47,482 nt of DNA from Paenibacillus doosanensis (GTDB lineage: Bacteria > Bacillota > Bacilli > Paenibacillales > NBRC-103111): positions 1-47,482 of the forward strand of contig NZ_JANYUY010000057.1 in assembly GCF_025060755.1 (NCBI RefSeq). The letters are read 5' to 3'. The translations under genes were made by a program, and so were the position numbers. This document shows, in pieces, positions 41,069-47,482 of this stretch (position 1 is the first letter of the stretch; each line of letters opens with the position of its first letter). The notes under the pieces are model-generated. The model made no database searches and had not been told where the DNA came from. It was given only the letters and a program-made list of their open reading frames with translations.

Positions 41069-42373
41069 TTAGGACCGCCGTCTCGAGCGGCGGCCGGAAC
41101 CTCCGAAGGTTCCTTTTCTGCCAGCAGAGTCGTTTGGGGTAGCGCCTTTGCGAGGGCCGCGGGTGATACCAGCCTCGGAAGAGGTGACGCTGGCTTTGAT
41201 CTCCCTAACTGTCGTCTGTGTCGACTCATTCATTGCCATCGGATACGGATGATCCCCGATCACCGGAATCTTCTGCTTGATCAGCTTCTCGATATCTTTC
41301 AGATAAGGAATCTCCTCGTACTCGCAAAACGAAATCGCTATTCCGCTTAATCCCGCTCGTCCGGTGCGGCCGATCCGATGCACATACGTTTCCGGGATAT
41401 TCGGTAAATTGTAGTTAATGACGTGCGACAGCTCCTCGATGTCGATGCCCCGGGCCGCAATGTCTGTCGCCACCAGTATGCGCGTCACACCTTGCTTGAA
41501 GTTATTCAACGCAGCTTGGCGGGCGTTCTGCGACTTGTCGCCGTGAATCGCCTGCGCGGTAATCGCCGCCTTCGTCAAGCCCCTCACCAGCCGATCCGCG
41601 CCATGCTTCGTACGGGTGAACACAAGCGCGCTCTCGATCGACCGGTCTTGCAGCAGGTCGATCAACAGCGGCAGCTTATTCGGCTTGTCCACAAAGTAGA
41701 GTGTCTGTTTGATCCGCTCCGCCGTAGAGGAAACGGGCGTAATTTCGATTTTCATCGGATTCGTCAGCAGTGAGTTAACCAGAGAAGTGATCTCGGGCGG
41801 CATCGTCGCCGAAAAGAACAGCGTCTGTCGTTTGGCAGGCAGCTTGGCGATGATCCTTCTCATGTCGTGAATGAAGCCCATATCTAGCATGCGGTCTGCT
41901 TCGTCCAGCACGAGAATCTGCACGTGACGCAGATCGGCGAACCCTTGGTTCATCAGGTCGATTAGCCGGCCCGGCGTCGCTATTAGAATGTCCATGCCCT
42001 GCTCCAGCGCCTGCTCCTGCGCTTTTTGCGAGACGCCGCCTACAATCACGGCACTTCGCAGATTCGAAAAGCGTCCGTAAGATTTAAAGTTGTCGGATAT
42101 CTGAATGGCCAGCTCTCGCGTAGGCGTCAGGATCAGCGAACGAATGACGCGCTTGCCGCCGCTCGGTCGTCCCTGCTGCGAGCTTAGCAGTTGGATAATT
42201 GGCAGCAAGAACGCCGCTGTCTTGCCGGTCCCCGTCTGAGCGCAGCCGAACAAATCTCGGCCCGCCAGCACCGGCGGAATGGCTTGCTCCTGTATGGGAG
42301 TGGGCTGTCTATAATTTTCCTTAGCCAGCGCTTTAAGAATGGGGGGAATTAGTTTCAATTGTTCAAATGTCAT
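41069..42373 (-). CDS. DEAD-box ATP-dependent RNA helicase (RhlE-like)
   Basis: A 434-residue RNA helicase. Visible motifs are the Q motif YRQPTPIQ (21-28), motif I AQTGTGKT (45-52), PTRELA, DEAD, SAT, and HRIGRTGR near 325. A basic C-terminal tail rich in Gly, Ser and Arg (ending SGRRSRRRS) probably contacts RNA. The open frame continues 90 codons upstream, but the ATG at 42373 has GAAGGAG 5 bases before it and begins the helicase fold. Such enzymes act in ribosome assembly and cold adaptation. The 270-bp region before it has no supported gene and may be a long structured leader. Confidence 0.93.
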   Translation of the reverse strand: MTFEQLKLIPPILKALAKENYRQPTPIQEQAIPPVLAGRDLFGCAQTGTGKTAAFLLPIIQLLSSQQGRPSGGKRVIRSLILTPTRELAIQISDNFKSYGRFSNLRSAVIVGGVSQKAQEQALEQGMDILIATPGRLIDLMNQGFADLRHVQILVLDEADRMLDMGFIHDMRRIIAKLPAKRQTLFFSATMPPEITSLVNSLLTNPMKIEITPVSSTAERIKQTLYFVDKPNKLPLLIDLLQDRSIESALVFTRTKHGADRLVRGLTKAAITAQAIHGDKSQNARQAALNNFKQGVTRILVATDIAARGIDIEELSHVINYNLPNIPETYVHRIGRTGRAGLSGIAISFCEYEEIPYLKDIEKLIKQKIPVIGDHPYPMAMNESTQTTVREIKASVTSSEAGITRGPRKGATPNDSAGRKGTFGGSGRRSRRRS

Positions 42374-42643
42374 ATAATCTCCTTCGTCATACCACCGTCG
42401 ATGCGGAAGTTTCACTTCTTGCATTATACACCAGATATGAGATGATGTACTGCATTCTCTGTAACAGTTAAATTCTACATGCAACGACAAGCCCCCGCAG
42501 CAGACTTTCGCCACTAGCCCATCGCCATGCGTGGCGCACATGTACAAGATGGACGCCAAGTTATTTTTCCATTCCGAGCACTGCAAAAAGAAATGAGCAT
42601 TTGGGTCGATATGCTCAAGCAGGAATGCCCGCGGCGGCCGCAC

Positions 42644-43645
42644 TTACTTTATTTTAATGATTACTTTCCCCTTCGCCCTTCCGCTTTCCAGGTATTTAAA
42701 TCCTTGCCCGGCATCTTTCAAATGATACACCTTATCAATAATAGGCTTAATGAGACCTCCTTCAATAAATTCCTTTAAAACCTTCAATTGTTCTCCGCTC
42801 GGTTTCATAAAAAGGAAGTGATACCTTGTTTGGCTCTTCTTCTCTTGAGCTTTGATCTTACGGCTCGCGACGGACAAAATTGTTGTTTTCATCCAGCCCA
42901 AATTAGCTTCTTTTCCAAATCTGGCGTTTGGCATACCGGAGATGGATACGATTTGTCCGCCTGGCTTTAGTATCCGGAATGATTTTACCAAGGCTTCTCC
43001 GCCTAAAGTATCAAAAACAGCGTCATATCCGGTAAGCATTTCTTCAAAATTTTCTTTTTTATAATTAATAATTAGATCAGCCCCCAACGATTTGACCAAT
43101 TCATAGCCTTTTTCACTTGCTGTTGTGGCAACAAAAGCGCCCATCAGCTTGGCCATTTGGATGGCGAAGGTTCCTACGCCTCCCGAACCTGCGTGAATCA
43201 AAACTTTCTGGCCTTTTTGCAGATTTAATATATCAACAAAAGCTTGGTAAGCCGTCAATCCGATCAGCGGTATCGATGCCACCTCTTCAAAGGTTAGATT
43301 TTGCGGCTTCAGCCAAATATCTTCCTCATGAACAGCAATAAATTCGGCCAATGTTCCGATCCGATTTTTGCGGGGTCTTCCGTAAACTTCATCTCCAGGC
43401 TTAAATGTATTCACCCGGTCGCCAACCTTGACGACAACTCCGGAGAAATCATTTCCTAAAATGAGAGGAAACCTGTAATTCAGCAGGAATTTCATTTTCC
43501 CTTCCTTAATTTTTAAGTCAATAGGATTTAAGCTGGCTGCATGAATCTCCACTAGCACATCATGTTCTCCGATAGTAGGCATTGGTTGATCTGTAATCAC
43601 GAACGGGACATTTTTTCCGTATTTCTCAATGATCATAGCCTTCAT
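42644..43645 (-). CDS. NADP-dependent zinc-type alcohol dehydrogenase/quinone oxidoreductase family protein
   Basis: A 333-residue medium-chain reductase without the structural zinc cysteines, as in quinone oxidoreductases. The GroES-like N-terminal domain (PIDLKIKEGKMKFLLNYRFPLILGNDFSG) is followed by a Rossmann fold (LIHAGSGGVGTFAIQMAKLMGA) and a KPGGQIVSISG stretch. It probably reduces quinones or enals with NADPH. It follows the arsR-type gene on the same strand. A site with the same GTTTA-N6-TAAAC pattern as the one before arsR lies 28 bp upstream of its start. Confidence 0.9.
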   Translation of the reverse strand: MKAMIIEKYGKNVPFVITDQPMPTIGEHDVLVEIHAASLNPIDLKIKEGKMKFLLNYRFPLILGNDFSGVVVKVGDRVNTFKPGDEVYGRPRKNRIGTLAEFIAVHEEDIWLKPQNLTFEEVASIPLIGLTAYQAFVDILNLQKGQKVLIHAGSGGVGTFAIQMAKLMGAFVATTASEKGYELVKSLGADLIINYKKENFEEMLTGYDAVFDTLGGEALVKSFRILKPGGQIVSISGMPNARFGKEANLGWMKTTILSVASRKIKAQEKKSQTRYHFLFMKPSGEQLKVLKEFIEGGLIKPIIDKVYHLKDAGQGFKYLESGRAKGKVIIKIK

Positions 43646-43672
43646 TTAAAATCACTCCATATATGATTATTA

Positions 43673-43688
43673 GTTTAAACATATAAAC
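43673..43688. promoter_or_regulatory. ArsR-type operator upstream of the oxidoreductase gene
   Basis: GTTTAAACATATAAAC fits the pattern GTTTA-N6-TAAAC shared with 44088-44103. Confidence 0.7.
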
Positions 43689-43749
43689 CTATTATGCAAA
43701 AAAGTTCCTCGCTACAGTATGCCCTTCAAGTCTTAGGGTAAACATGGAG

Positions 43750-44064
43750 TCATTTGCATTCATCTTCAACGGCAGTAATTAACGATTTGAGTTGTTCAAG
43801 TGGTTTACGGACAGTCAACACATAATAGTTTTCTACGCCTTTTTTTTCGGATTTAATAAAACCGGACTGTTTCAACACCTTTAAATGATGGGATACAGCA
43901 GGTCTAGACAAATTCATATGGCCTGATATTGTATTTACATTAAGTCCCGATTTATTCTGTGCCAACAGCATAATAATAGCTTGACGGTTTTCATCGGTCA
44001 GTACTTCCAATAGAGGGATACAATCTTTAAATTGTTGTAGAACATGCTCGATTTGCTGGCTCAT
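43750..44064 (-). CDS. ArsR family transcriptional regulator
   Basis: A 104-residue winged-helix repressor: LLEVLTDENRQAIIMLLAQNKSGLNVNTISGHMNLSRPAVSHHLKVLKQSGF is the full HTH core, with SRPAVSHHLKVL as recognition helix. The wing is EKKGVENYYVL. It has a Cys at residue 15 and one near the C-terminus, but no CxC metal motif in the recognition helix, so it may sense a redox or organic signal. The start at 44064 was chosen because GAAAGGGTG lies 6 bases before it. The earlier ATG at 44085 touches the operator. Confidence 0.9.
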   Translation of the reverse strand: MSQQIEHVLQQFKDCIPLLEVLTDENRQAIIMLLAQNKSGLNVNTISGHMNLSRPAVSHHLKVLKQSGFIKSEKKGVENYYVLTVRKPLEQLKSLITAVEDECK

Positions 44065-44087
44065 ACGATCCACCCTTTCGTTCATTC

Positions 44088-44103
44088 GTTTAATCTATTA
44101 AAC
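44088..44103. promoter_or_regulatory. ArsR-type operator upstream of its own gene
   Basis: GTTTAATCTATTAAAC is a perfect dyad (GTTTAAT, 2-bp centre) with the GTTTA-N6-TAAAC pattern. It is 24 bp upstream of the chosen start, so self-repression is likely. Confidence 0.75.
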
Positions 44104-44212
44104 ATAATTATAGCTGTTTTTTTAACAAAATCAAGTTGTGTCCGCACTTGAAATTCAATTAGCCCCCATCTAGCGATGGGAGCCTGCGGCGAAGTCGCGT
44201 TCGTCTTCTCGG

Positions 44213-45094
44213 CTAATAACCCACCGAATTCCTTAAAGTAATAATATTTTCCTGAAGGAACGTTTGATTTTTTTCAATGCCTCTGTTTTTGCACCATACA
44301 ACTGCGCTGAAAGCATCGTAAAAATCATAAAATGGCAGCACTCTTTCCAAAGCCAACATAGGTCGAATCGATTGATAACCTTCCATGAACGGTATCTTTG
44401 TTCTCGGATTGACTTCCCAAATGTACCGATTGACTTTTGTAAAATCGATTTCCGACGATCCGCCACGGGCACTCTCGAAATCAATGATGCCGACAACCTC
44501 GTTACCGTTCACCAATATATTACCTGGTCTAAAATCCATGTGAACAATGCATGGTCCGTCAGGGTCCGGTAAAGCGGAGAAAGCCTCATCAAAGCGAACA
44601 ATACATCTTTCATACAATTTGGAGTCGAGAATCTCTTTGCATGGCTCTTTCCACTTTTCAAAATTACTTTTGATATATAATCTCCAATCATTCTGATGAA
44701 GTAACTTAAAACCATCGGTTACGTGGTAACCATACCCAGGAGTTTTAACCTCATGGAGCATAGCTTGATACACGCCAATTTGAAAAGAGAGCTTCTCATC
44801 CATGTCTCCTGTACAAGGCATACCTTGAATTGCTGAAAGCAGCAATGCTCCAGTAGTACTTTCATCCCCGTACCAAATGTCCAACACCTTAGGAACGGGT
44901 ATGATCCCCTTTAATGTTTCAAGCATCTGAAATTCACGGAATAGTTTATCCTTGTTAAATGGAATTTTTACAAAAACGTTGTCTCCACTGGCAAGAGTAA
45001 GTTTGTATACATCAGAACTAAACGACTCTGGAACATCTTCTATATTCAAGAGGTTCAACTTTAGCTTTTCTATAACTTTTAGAATGGAACTCAT
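44213..45094 (-). CDS. Aminoglycoside-phosphotransferase (APH) family kinase
   Basis: A 293-residue protein-kinase-like small-molecule kinase. The catalytic loop VHMDFRPGN has Asp and Asn, and the metal site is IIDFESA. The N-terminal ATP-binding lobe has FVKIPFNKDKLFREFQML, with the likely ATP lysine. Relatives include antibiotic kinases, choline or homoserine kinases and many of unknown substrate, so resistance should not be assumed. The ATG at 45094 has a perfect AGGAGGT 6 bases upstream, and the open frame before it is not used. It is monocistronic. Confidence 0.88.
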   Translation of the reverse strand: MSSILKVIEKLKLNLLNIEDVPESFSSDVYKLTLASGDNVFVKIPFNKDKLFREFQMLETLKGIIPVPKVLDIWYGDESTTGALLLSAIQGMPCTGDMDEKLSFQIGVYQAMLHEVKTPGYGYHVTDGFKLLHQNDWRLYIKSNFEKWKEPCKEILDSKLYERCIVRFDEAFSALPDPDGPCIVHMDFRPGNILVNGNEVVGIIDFESARGGSSEIDFTKVNRYIWEVNPRTKIPFMEGYQSIRPMLALERVLPFYDFYDAFSAVVWCKNRGIEKNQTFLQENIITLRNSVGY

Positions 45095-45365
45095 ATGGTA
45101 CCTCCTGTTTTGGAGTAATTTTTCCGATTTATTTCCTCTGAAAGCCGAATCATATCCAATATCTTGCATATATCATATTCTTGACCCAGCCCCAAGACCC
45201 CTTTTTCGAGGAGGCATTTCATTTTTAAGAGGGATATTTGAATGAGGATTATCCAAGACACAGCAGCATCTTGTGCCGGATTGGGCCACCTCCAGCGACA
45301 CTCCTCGATCAGGTCGAAGACACTTCAACCCTTCAAATAAATAAACCGGGTAATGTAAAAAGGAG

Positions 45366-45395
45366 TTGAATCGGGTTAGTATATAAGTATATAAA
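45366..45395 (+). promoter_or_regulatory. Promoter of the two-component operon
   Basis: TTGAAT and TATAAA are 18 bases apart. The sequence AGTATATA is repeated directly in the spacer and -10 region. The rest of the 330-bp gap back to the APH gene holds nothing recognisable. Confidence 0.5.
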
Positions 45396-45427
45396 CATTG
45401 GCAAACAAAAGGATAGGGGCGACAAAG

Positions 45428-46117
45428 TTGAAAATATTAGTTGTCGAAGATGATCTGTCGATGCAGAAGTCGATTTGCATGGGTTTGCGAAAATTCAGCT
45501 ATGCAGTTGATGCGGCATCGGACGGCGAAGAAGCGTTGCGATTGGTTGAAATCCATGAGTATGACGCGCTCGTGCTGGACTGGAATTTGCCTAGAATCGA
45601 TGGCATCGATGTCTTGAGAGAGATCCGCAAGAATAACCAGGACATCAAGATTTTGATTCTGTCGGCACGTTCCGAGGTAGAGGACAAAATTTTTGGTCTG
45701 GACACCGGAGCGAACGATTATATGGCGAAACCCTTTCACTTCAAGGAGTTGGAGGCTAGACTGCGGGCGCTGCTCCGCCGGAGATTCACCCAGACGGATA
45801 CGCGGATGTCGCATGGCGAGCTGCTGATCGATACCGCGTTAAAGACTGCGTACGTTAAGGGCGACCTAATGGAATTGACGAAGAAAGAATACGGCATTCT
45901 GGAGTACCTGATGCTTAATAAGGATAGAGTCGTCAGTGCGGAAGAAATCATTGAGCACCTGTGGGACAGCAGCTTCGACGGGTTCTCGAACTCTCTCAAG
46001 GTTCATATCAATTCTCTCAAAAAGAAGCTGGCGGCGCTCTTGGGTGAACAGGAAGTGATCAAGAACCGGAGAGGCCTTGGCTATTACATAGCGGAGGTGC
46101 CGCTTGATGCATATTAA
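45428..46117 (+). CDS. OmpR/PhoP family response regulator
   Basis: A 229-residue regulator. The receiver has E7-D8-D9, phosphoacceptor D51 (LVLDWNLPR), S79 and K101. The winged-helix DNA-binding domain (about 130-229) has ELTKKEYGILEYLMLNKDRVVSAEEIIEHLW and the NSLKVHINSLKKKL recognition region, ending in NRRGLGYYI. The TTG at 45428 was chosen as start because it gives the standard KILVVEDD terminus and has AGGGG 8 bases upstream. Its end overlaps the kinase gene by 11 bp. Confidence 0.92.
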   Translation: MKILVVEDDLSMQKSICMGLRKFSYAVDAASDGEEALRLVEIHEYDALVLDWNLPRIDGIDVLREIRKNNQDIKILILSARSEVEDKIFGLDTGANDYMAKPFHFKELEARLRALLRRRFTQTDTRMSHGELLIDTALKTAYVKGDLMELTKKEYGILEYLMLNKDRVVSAEEIIEHLWDSSFDGFSNSLKVHINSLKKKLAALLGEQEVIKNRRGLGYYIAEVPLDAY

Positions 46118-47273
46118 ATCTCTTCCGCTGCGTGTGCGGCTAACTTTGTTAATGGCGCTGATACTCTCCATCGCATGCTTCTCGCTCATGGCCGCTTTAA
46201 TCTATACAGCTCGCGTCGTTTATGTCGCCCCGCAGCTTGTTCCTAGAGTCAGTGCCTCCGAAGAAATGGGGAGAGAGCCCCTTCCAGCATCCATATCGTC
46301 TGTGCCTCCAATACCGTCCCCACCTCCCATCCCCTCCGTGCCGTCAGTCTTGATTGAGCAGCAGATTTACTTCGCCTCTACCGGCTTCCTGTGCGTAATC
46401 TTGATCATCGCTAGCGGAAGCGTCCTTGCCTACAGGGTAGCAGGAGGAGCGCTGAAGCCTGTCACAGACTTAAGCAAGGAGATCGAAGAGATCGACGAAA
46501 ATAATCTGTACAGGCAGGTTCAGGTTCCCCCGTCCAAGGACGAGGTCGCGAGGTTATCCCTATCGTTTAATCGAATGACACGGAAATTGGAAAAATCTTT
46601 CACGGTTCATAAACACTTTACAGCCAATGCTGCTCATGAACTCAAAACACCGATCGCCGCTATGCTCGCCAGGATTGAGGTGGTACAGCTGGGTGGCCCG
46701 CCATCACTTGAAGAATATAAGGAAGCACTGCAGGATCTGCAGTGCAATGCGGAGCGACTTAACACCCTGGTTCACGATCTGCTCCGAATGAATGCGGACT
46801 TGAATGTGGCCGCTTGTGCGACATTCTCAGCGAAGGAGCTGTTCCAGTCGATCGTAAGCGAGCTTGCCGCGGAGATTCAAAGCAAGCATATCGATGTCGA
46901 AGTCCGCCTTGAGGATATACCAGTCTATGGAGAGAGGAATCTGTTGCAGCGGGCATTCTCCAACATTTTTCATAATGCCATCAAGTATAATAAGCCGAAT
47001 GGGAGCATTCAAATCACTGGCACACGCCATCCGGATACAACGCGGATTATCATCGCCGATACGGGGATTGGGATTCCAAAGGATCAACTGGACAAAATCT
47101 TCGAACCTTTCTACTGCGTGGACAAGTCGCGTTCCAGAGAGCTGGGAGGCAACGGACTGGGACTGTCCATTACCAAGGCGGTCATCGACAAGCATAGTGG
47201 CTCCGTACAAGTCCAAAGCGAAATGGGCATGGGCACCACATTCGAGGTTCAACTGCCTAACCTACGCGATTAA
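46107..47273 (+). CDS. Sensor histidine kinase with short proline-rich outer loop
   Basis: A 389-residue kinase. Membrane helix 1 is at about 13-35 and helix 2 at about 92-112. The short outer loop of about 55 residues is rich in Pro and Ser (VPPIPSPPPIPSVPSV). A HAMP domain is at 113-165, and HisKA has phosphorylated H177 (AAHELKTP). HATPase motifs are NIFHNAIKYN, DTGIGIP and GGNGLGLSI. With so small an outer domain it probably senses membrane stress or a membrane partner. GGAGGTG is 8 bases before the ATG at 46107; a TTG directly before it (46104) is less likely. Confidence 0.92.
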   Translation: MHIKSLPLRVRLTLLMALILSIACFSLMAALIYTARVVYVAPQLVPRVSASEEMGREPLPASISSVPPIPSPPPIPSVPSVLIEQQIYFASTGFLCVILIIASGSVLAYRVAGGALKPVTDLSKEIEEIDENNLYRQVQVPPSKDEVARLSLSFNRMTRKLEKSFTVHKHFTANAAHELKTPIAAMLARIEVVQLGGPPSLEEYKEALQDLQCNAERLNTLVHDLLRMNADLNVAACATFSAKELFQSIVSELAAEIQSKHIDVEVRLEDIPVYGERNLLQRAFSNIFHNAIKYNKPNGSIQITGTRHPDTTRIIIADTGIGIPKDQLDKIFEPFYCVDKSRSRELGGNGLGLSITKAVIDKHSGSVQVQSEMGMGTTFEVQLPNLRD

Positions 47274-47302
47274 CCTAGAATTAACCTTTCCTCCCGTATA
47301 GT
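47269..47302 (+). promoter_or_regulatory. Response-regulator box and promoter downstream of the kinase gene
   Basis: ATTAACCT occurs twice at an 11-bp spacing (47269 and 47280), the layout of OmpR/PhoP-family direct repeats. A -10 box TATAGT follows at 47297-47302. No good -35 box is present, as expected for an activated promoter. Confidence 0.6.
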
Positions 47303-47336
47303 CATGGTATATCCATGTATGAGGGGGAGACGAGAT

Positions 47337-47360
47337 ATGCGAAGAATCATTTCAACCTGA
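47337..47360 (+). pseudogene. Seven-codon start of an interrupted gene
   Basis: ATG at 47337 follows GGGGGAGACGAGAT and encodes MRRIIST, then stops at TGA. A promoter with response-regulator boxes and a good ribosome site for so short a frame suggest that a real target gene was cut here, possibly by the mobile sequence that follows. A short leader peptide is the alternative. Confidence 0.4.
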
Positions 47361-47482
47361 ATTTCGAAAGTACTGCGCATTAAAAACATAAAAAGGGCTC
47401 CAAATCTTTGGTAGAATGGTGTTTGTCCAGGACAACATCACCCAAAGAGAGGAGCACCTTTTAGGTGAAGTCTACCACACCG
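47361..47482 (+). mobile_element. Possible left end of an insertion sequence with partial transposase start
   Basis: The right edge contains a compact non-coding start (AAAAAGGGCTCC), a TAGAAT -10-like box at 47413-47418 and a dyad at 47418-47442 (GGTGTTTGTCC with GGACAACATCACC). GAGGAG is followed by a GTG at 47465 that opens a frame MKSTTP to the end of the window. This is the layout of an IS end, but no family could be named and no inverted repeat partner is available. Confidence 0.35.

Noticed and set aside
42374..42643. N-terminal extension of the DEAD-box helicase and a plus-strand frame across the same DNA
   Set aside because: The extension is not helicase-like, and a strong ribosome site supports the start at 42373. 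The plus-strand frame has no support.
44213..45094. Aminoglycoside resistance gene
   Set aside because: Only the general kinase motifs are visible; no features specific to known resistance subfamilies were recognised.
1..47482. CRISPR array, tRNA, rRNA or prophage
   Set aside because: No regularly spaced repeats, no tRNA-like clover-leaf sequences and no phage structural genes were seen. The only tandem repeats are within the SLH protein gene.

Overview
The window looks like a chromosome segment of a spore-former of the Paenibacillaceae (Paenibacillus or a close relative). This is inferred from an S-layer (SLH) surface protein, two sugar/glycerol-phosphate type ABC importers with no ATPase gene of their own, purine-rich AGGAGG-type ribosome binding sites, frequent GTG and TTG starts, moderate GC content, and the MmyB-like, SARP-like and 7TM-kinase regulators. 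No rRNA, tRNA, CRISPR array or prophage was seen. Both ends look broken or mobile. The left end carries an open reading frame tail and a truncated siderophore-binding protein. The right end stops inside what may be the start of an insertion element.

Layout. 1-1.4 kb: MerR regulator and a siderophore-binding-protein remnant. 1.5-5.6 kb (minus strand): a UgpB-type binding protein, two permeases and a HAD phosphatase, behind a leader with a terminator-like hairpin. 5.6-8.9 kb: an unknown small protein, then a MerR / CBS-domain / MFS operon with a dyad between its -35 and -10 boxes. 8.9-11.6 kb: an unknown membrane protein, a small unknown protein, a ribbon-helix-helix repressor with an obvious operator, and a YczE-type membrane protein. 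11.8-14.7 kb: an adenine-deaminase-like amidohydrolase controlled by a LacI repressor with three matching operators.

14.8-21.3 kb (minus strand): the most interesting block. It holds two metallophosphoesterases, a binding protein, two permeases (one frameshifted), a GntR/FCD regulator and a Tyr-phosphatase-fold enzyme. Together these suggest uptake of a phosphorylated compound, perhaps a phosphodiester, and its stepwise dephosphorylation. 21.7-30.3 kb: an SDR, a two-component pair with a 7TM kinase and a SARP-like response regulator, and a 1,446-residue SLH surface protein with 93-residue tandem repeats. 30.5-34.4 kb: a methyltransferase and the two-gene carboxyspermidine pathway. 34.5-39.3 kb: two regulator/exporter pairs (MmyB-like with DHA2, TetR with MATE), the second with three operator copies. 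39.4-45.1 kb: a lipoprotein, an IS256 relic, a GIY-YIG protein, a DEAD-box helicase, an ArsR/oxidoreductase pair sharing one operator motif, and an APH-type kinase. 45.4-47.5 kb: an OmpR-type two-component system whose likely target gene begins just downstream but stops after seven codons.

Recurring themes are phosphoester uptake and hydrolysis (two Ugp-like loci, each with phosphatases) and one-component regulators whose operators can be read directly from the DNA.
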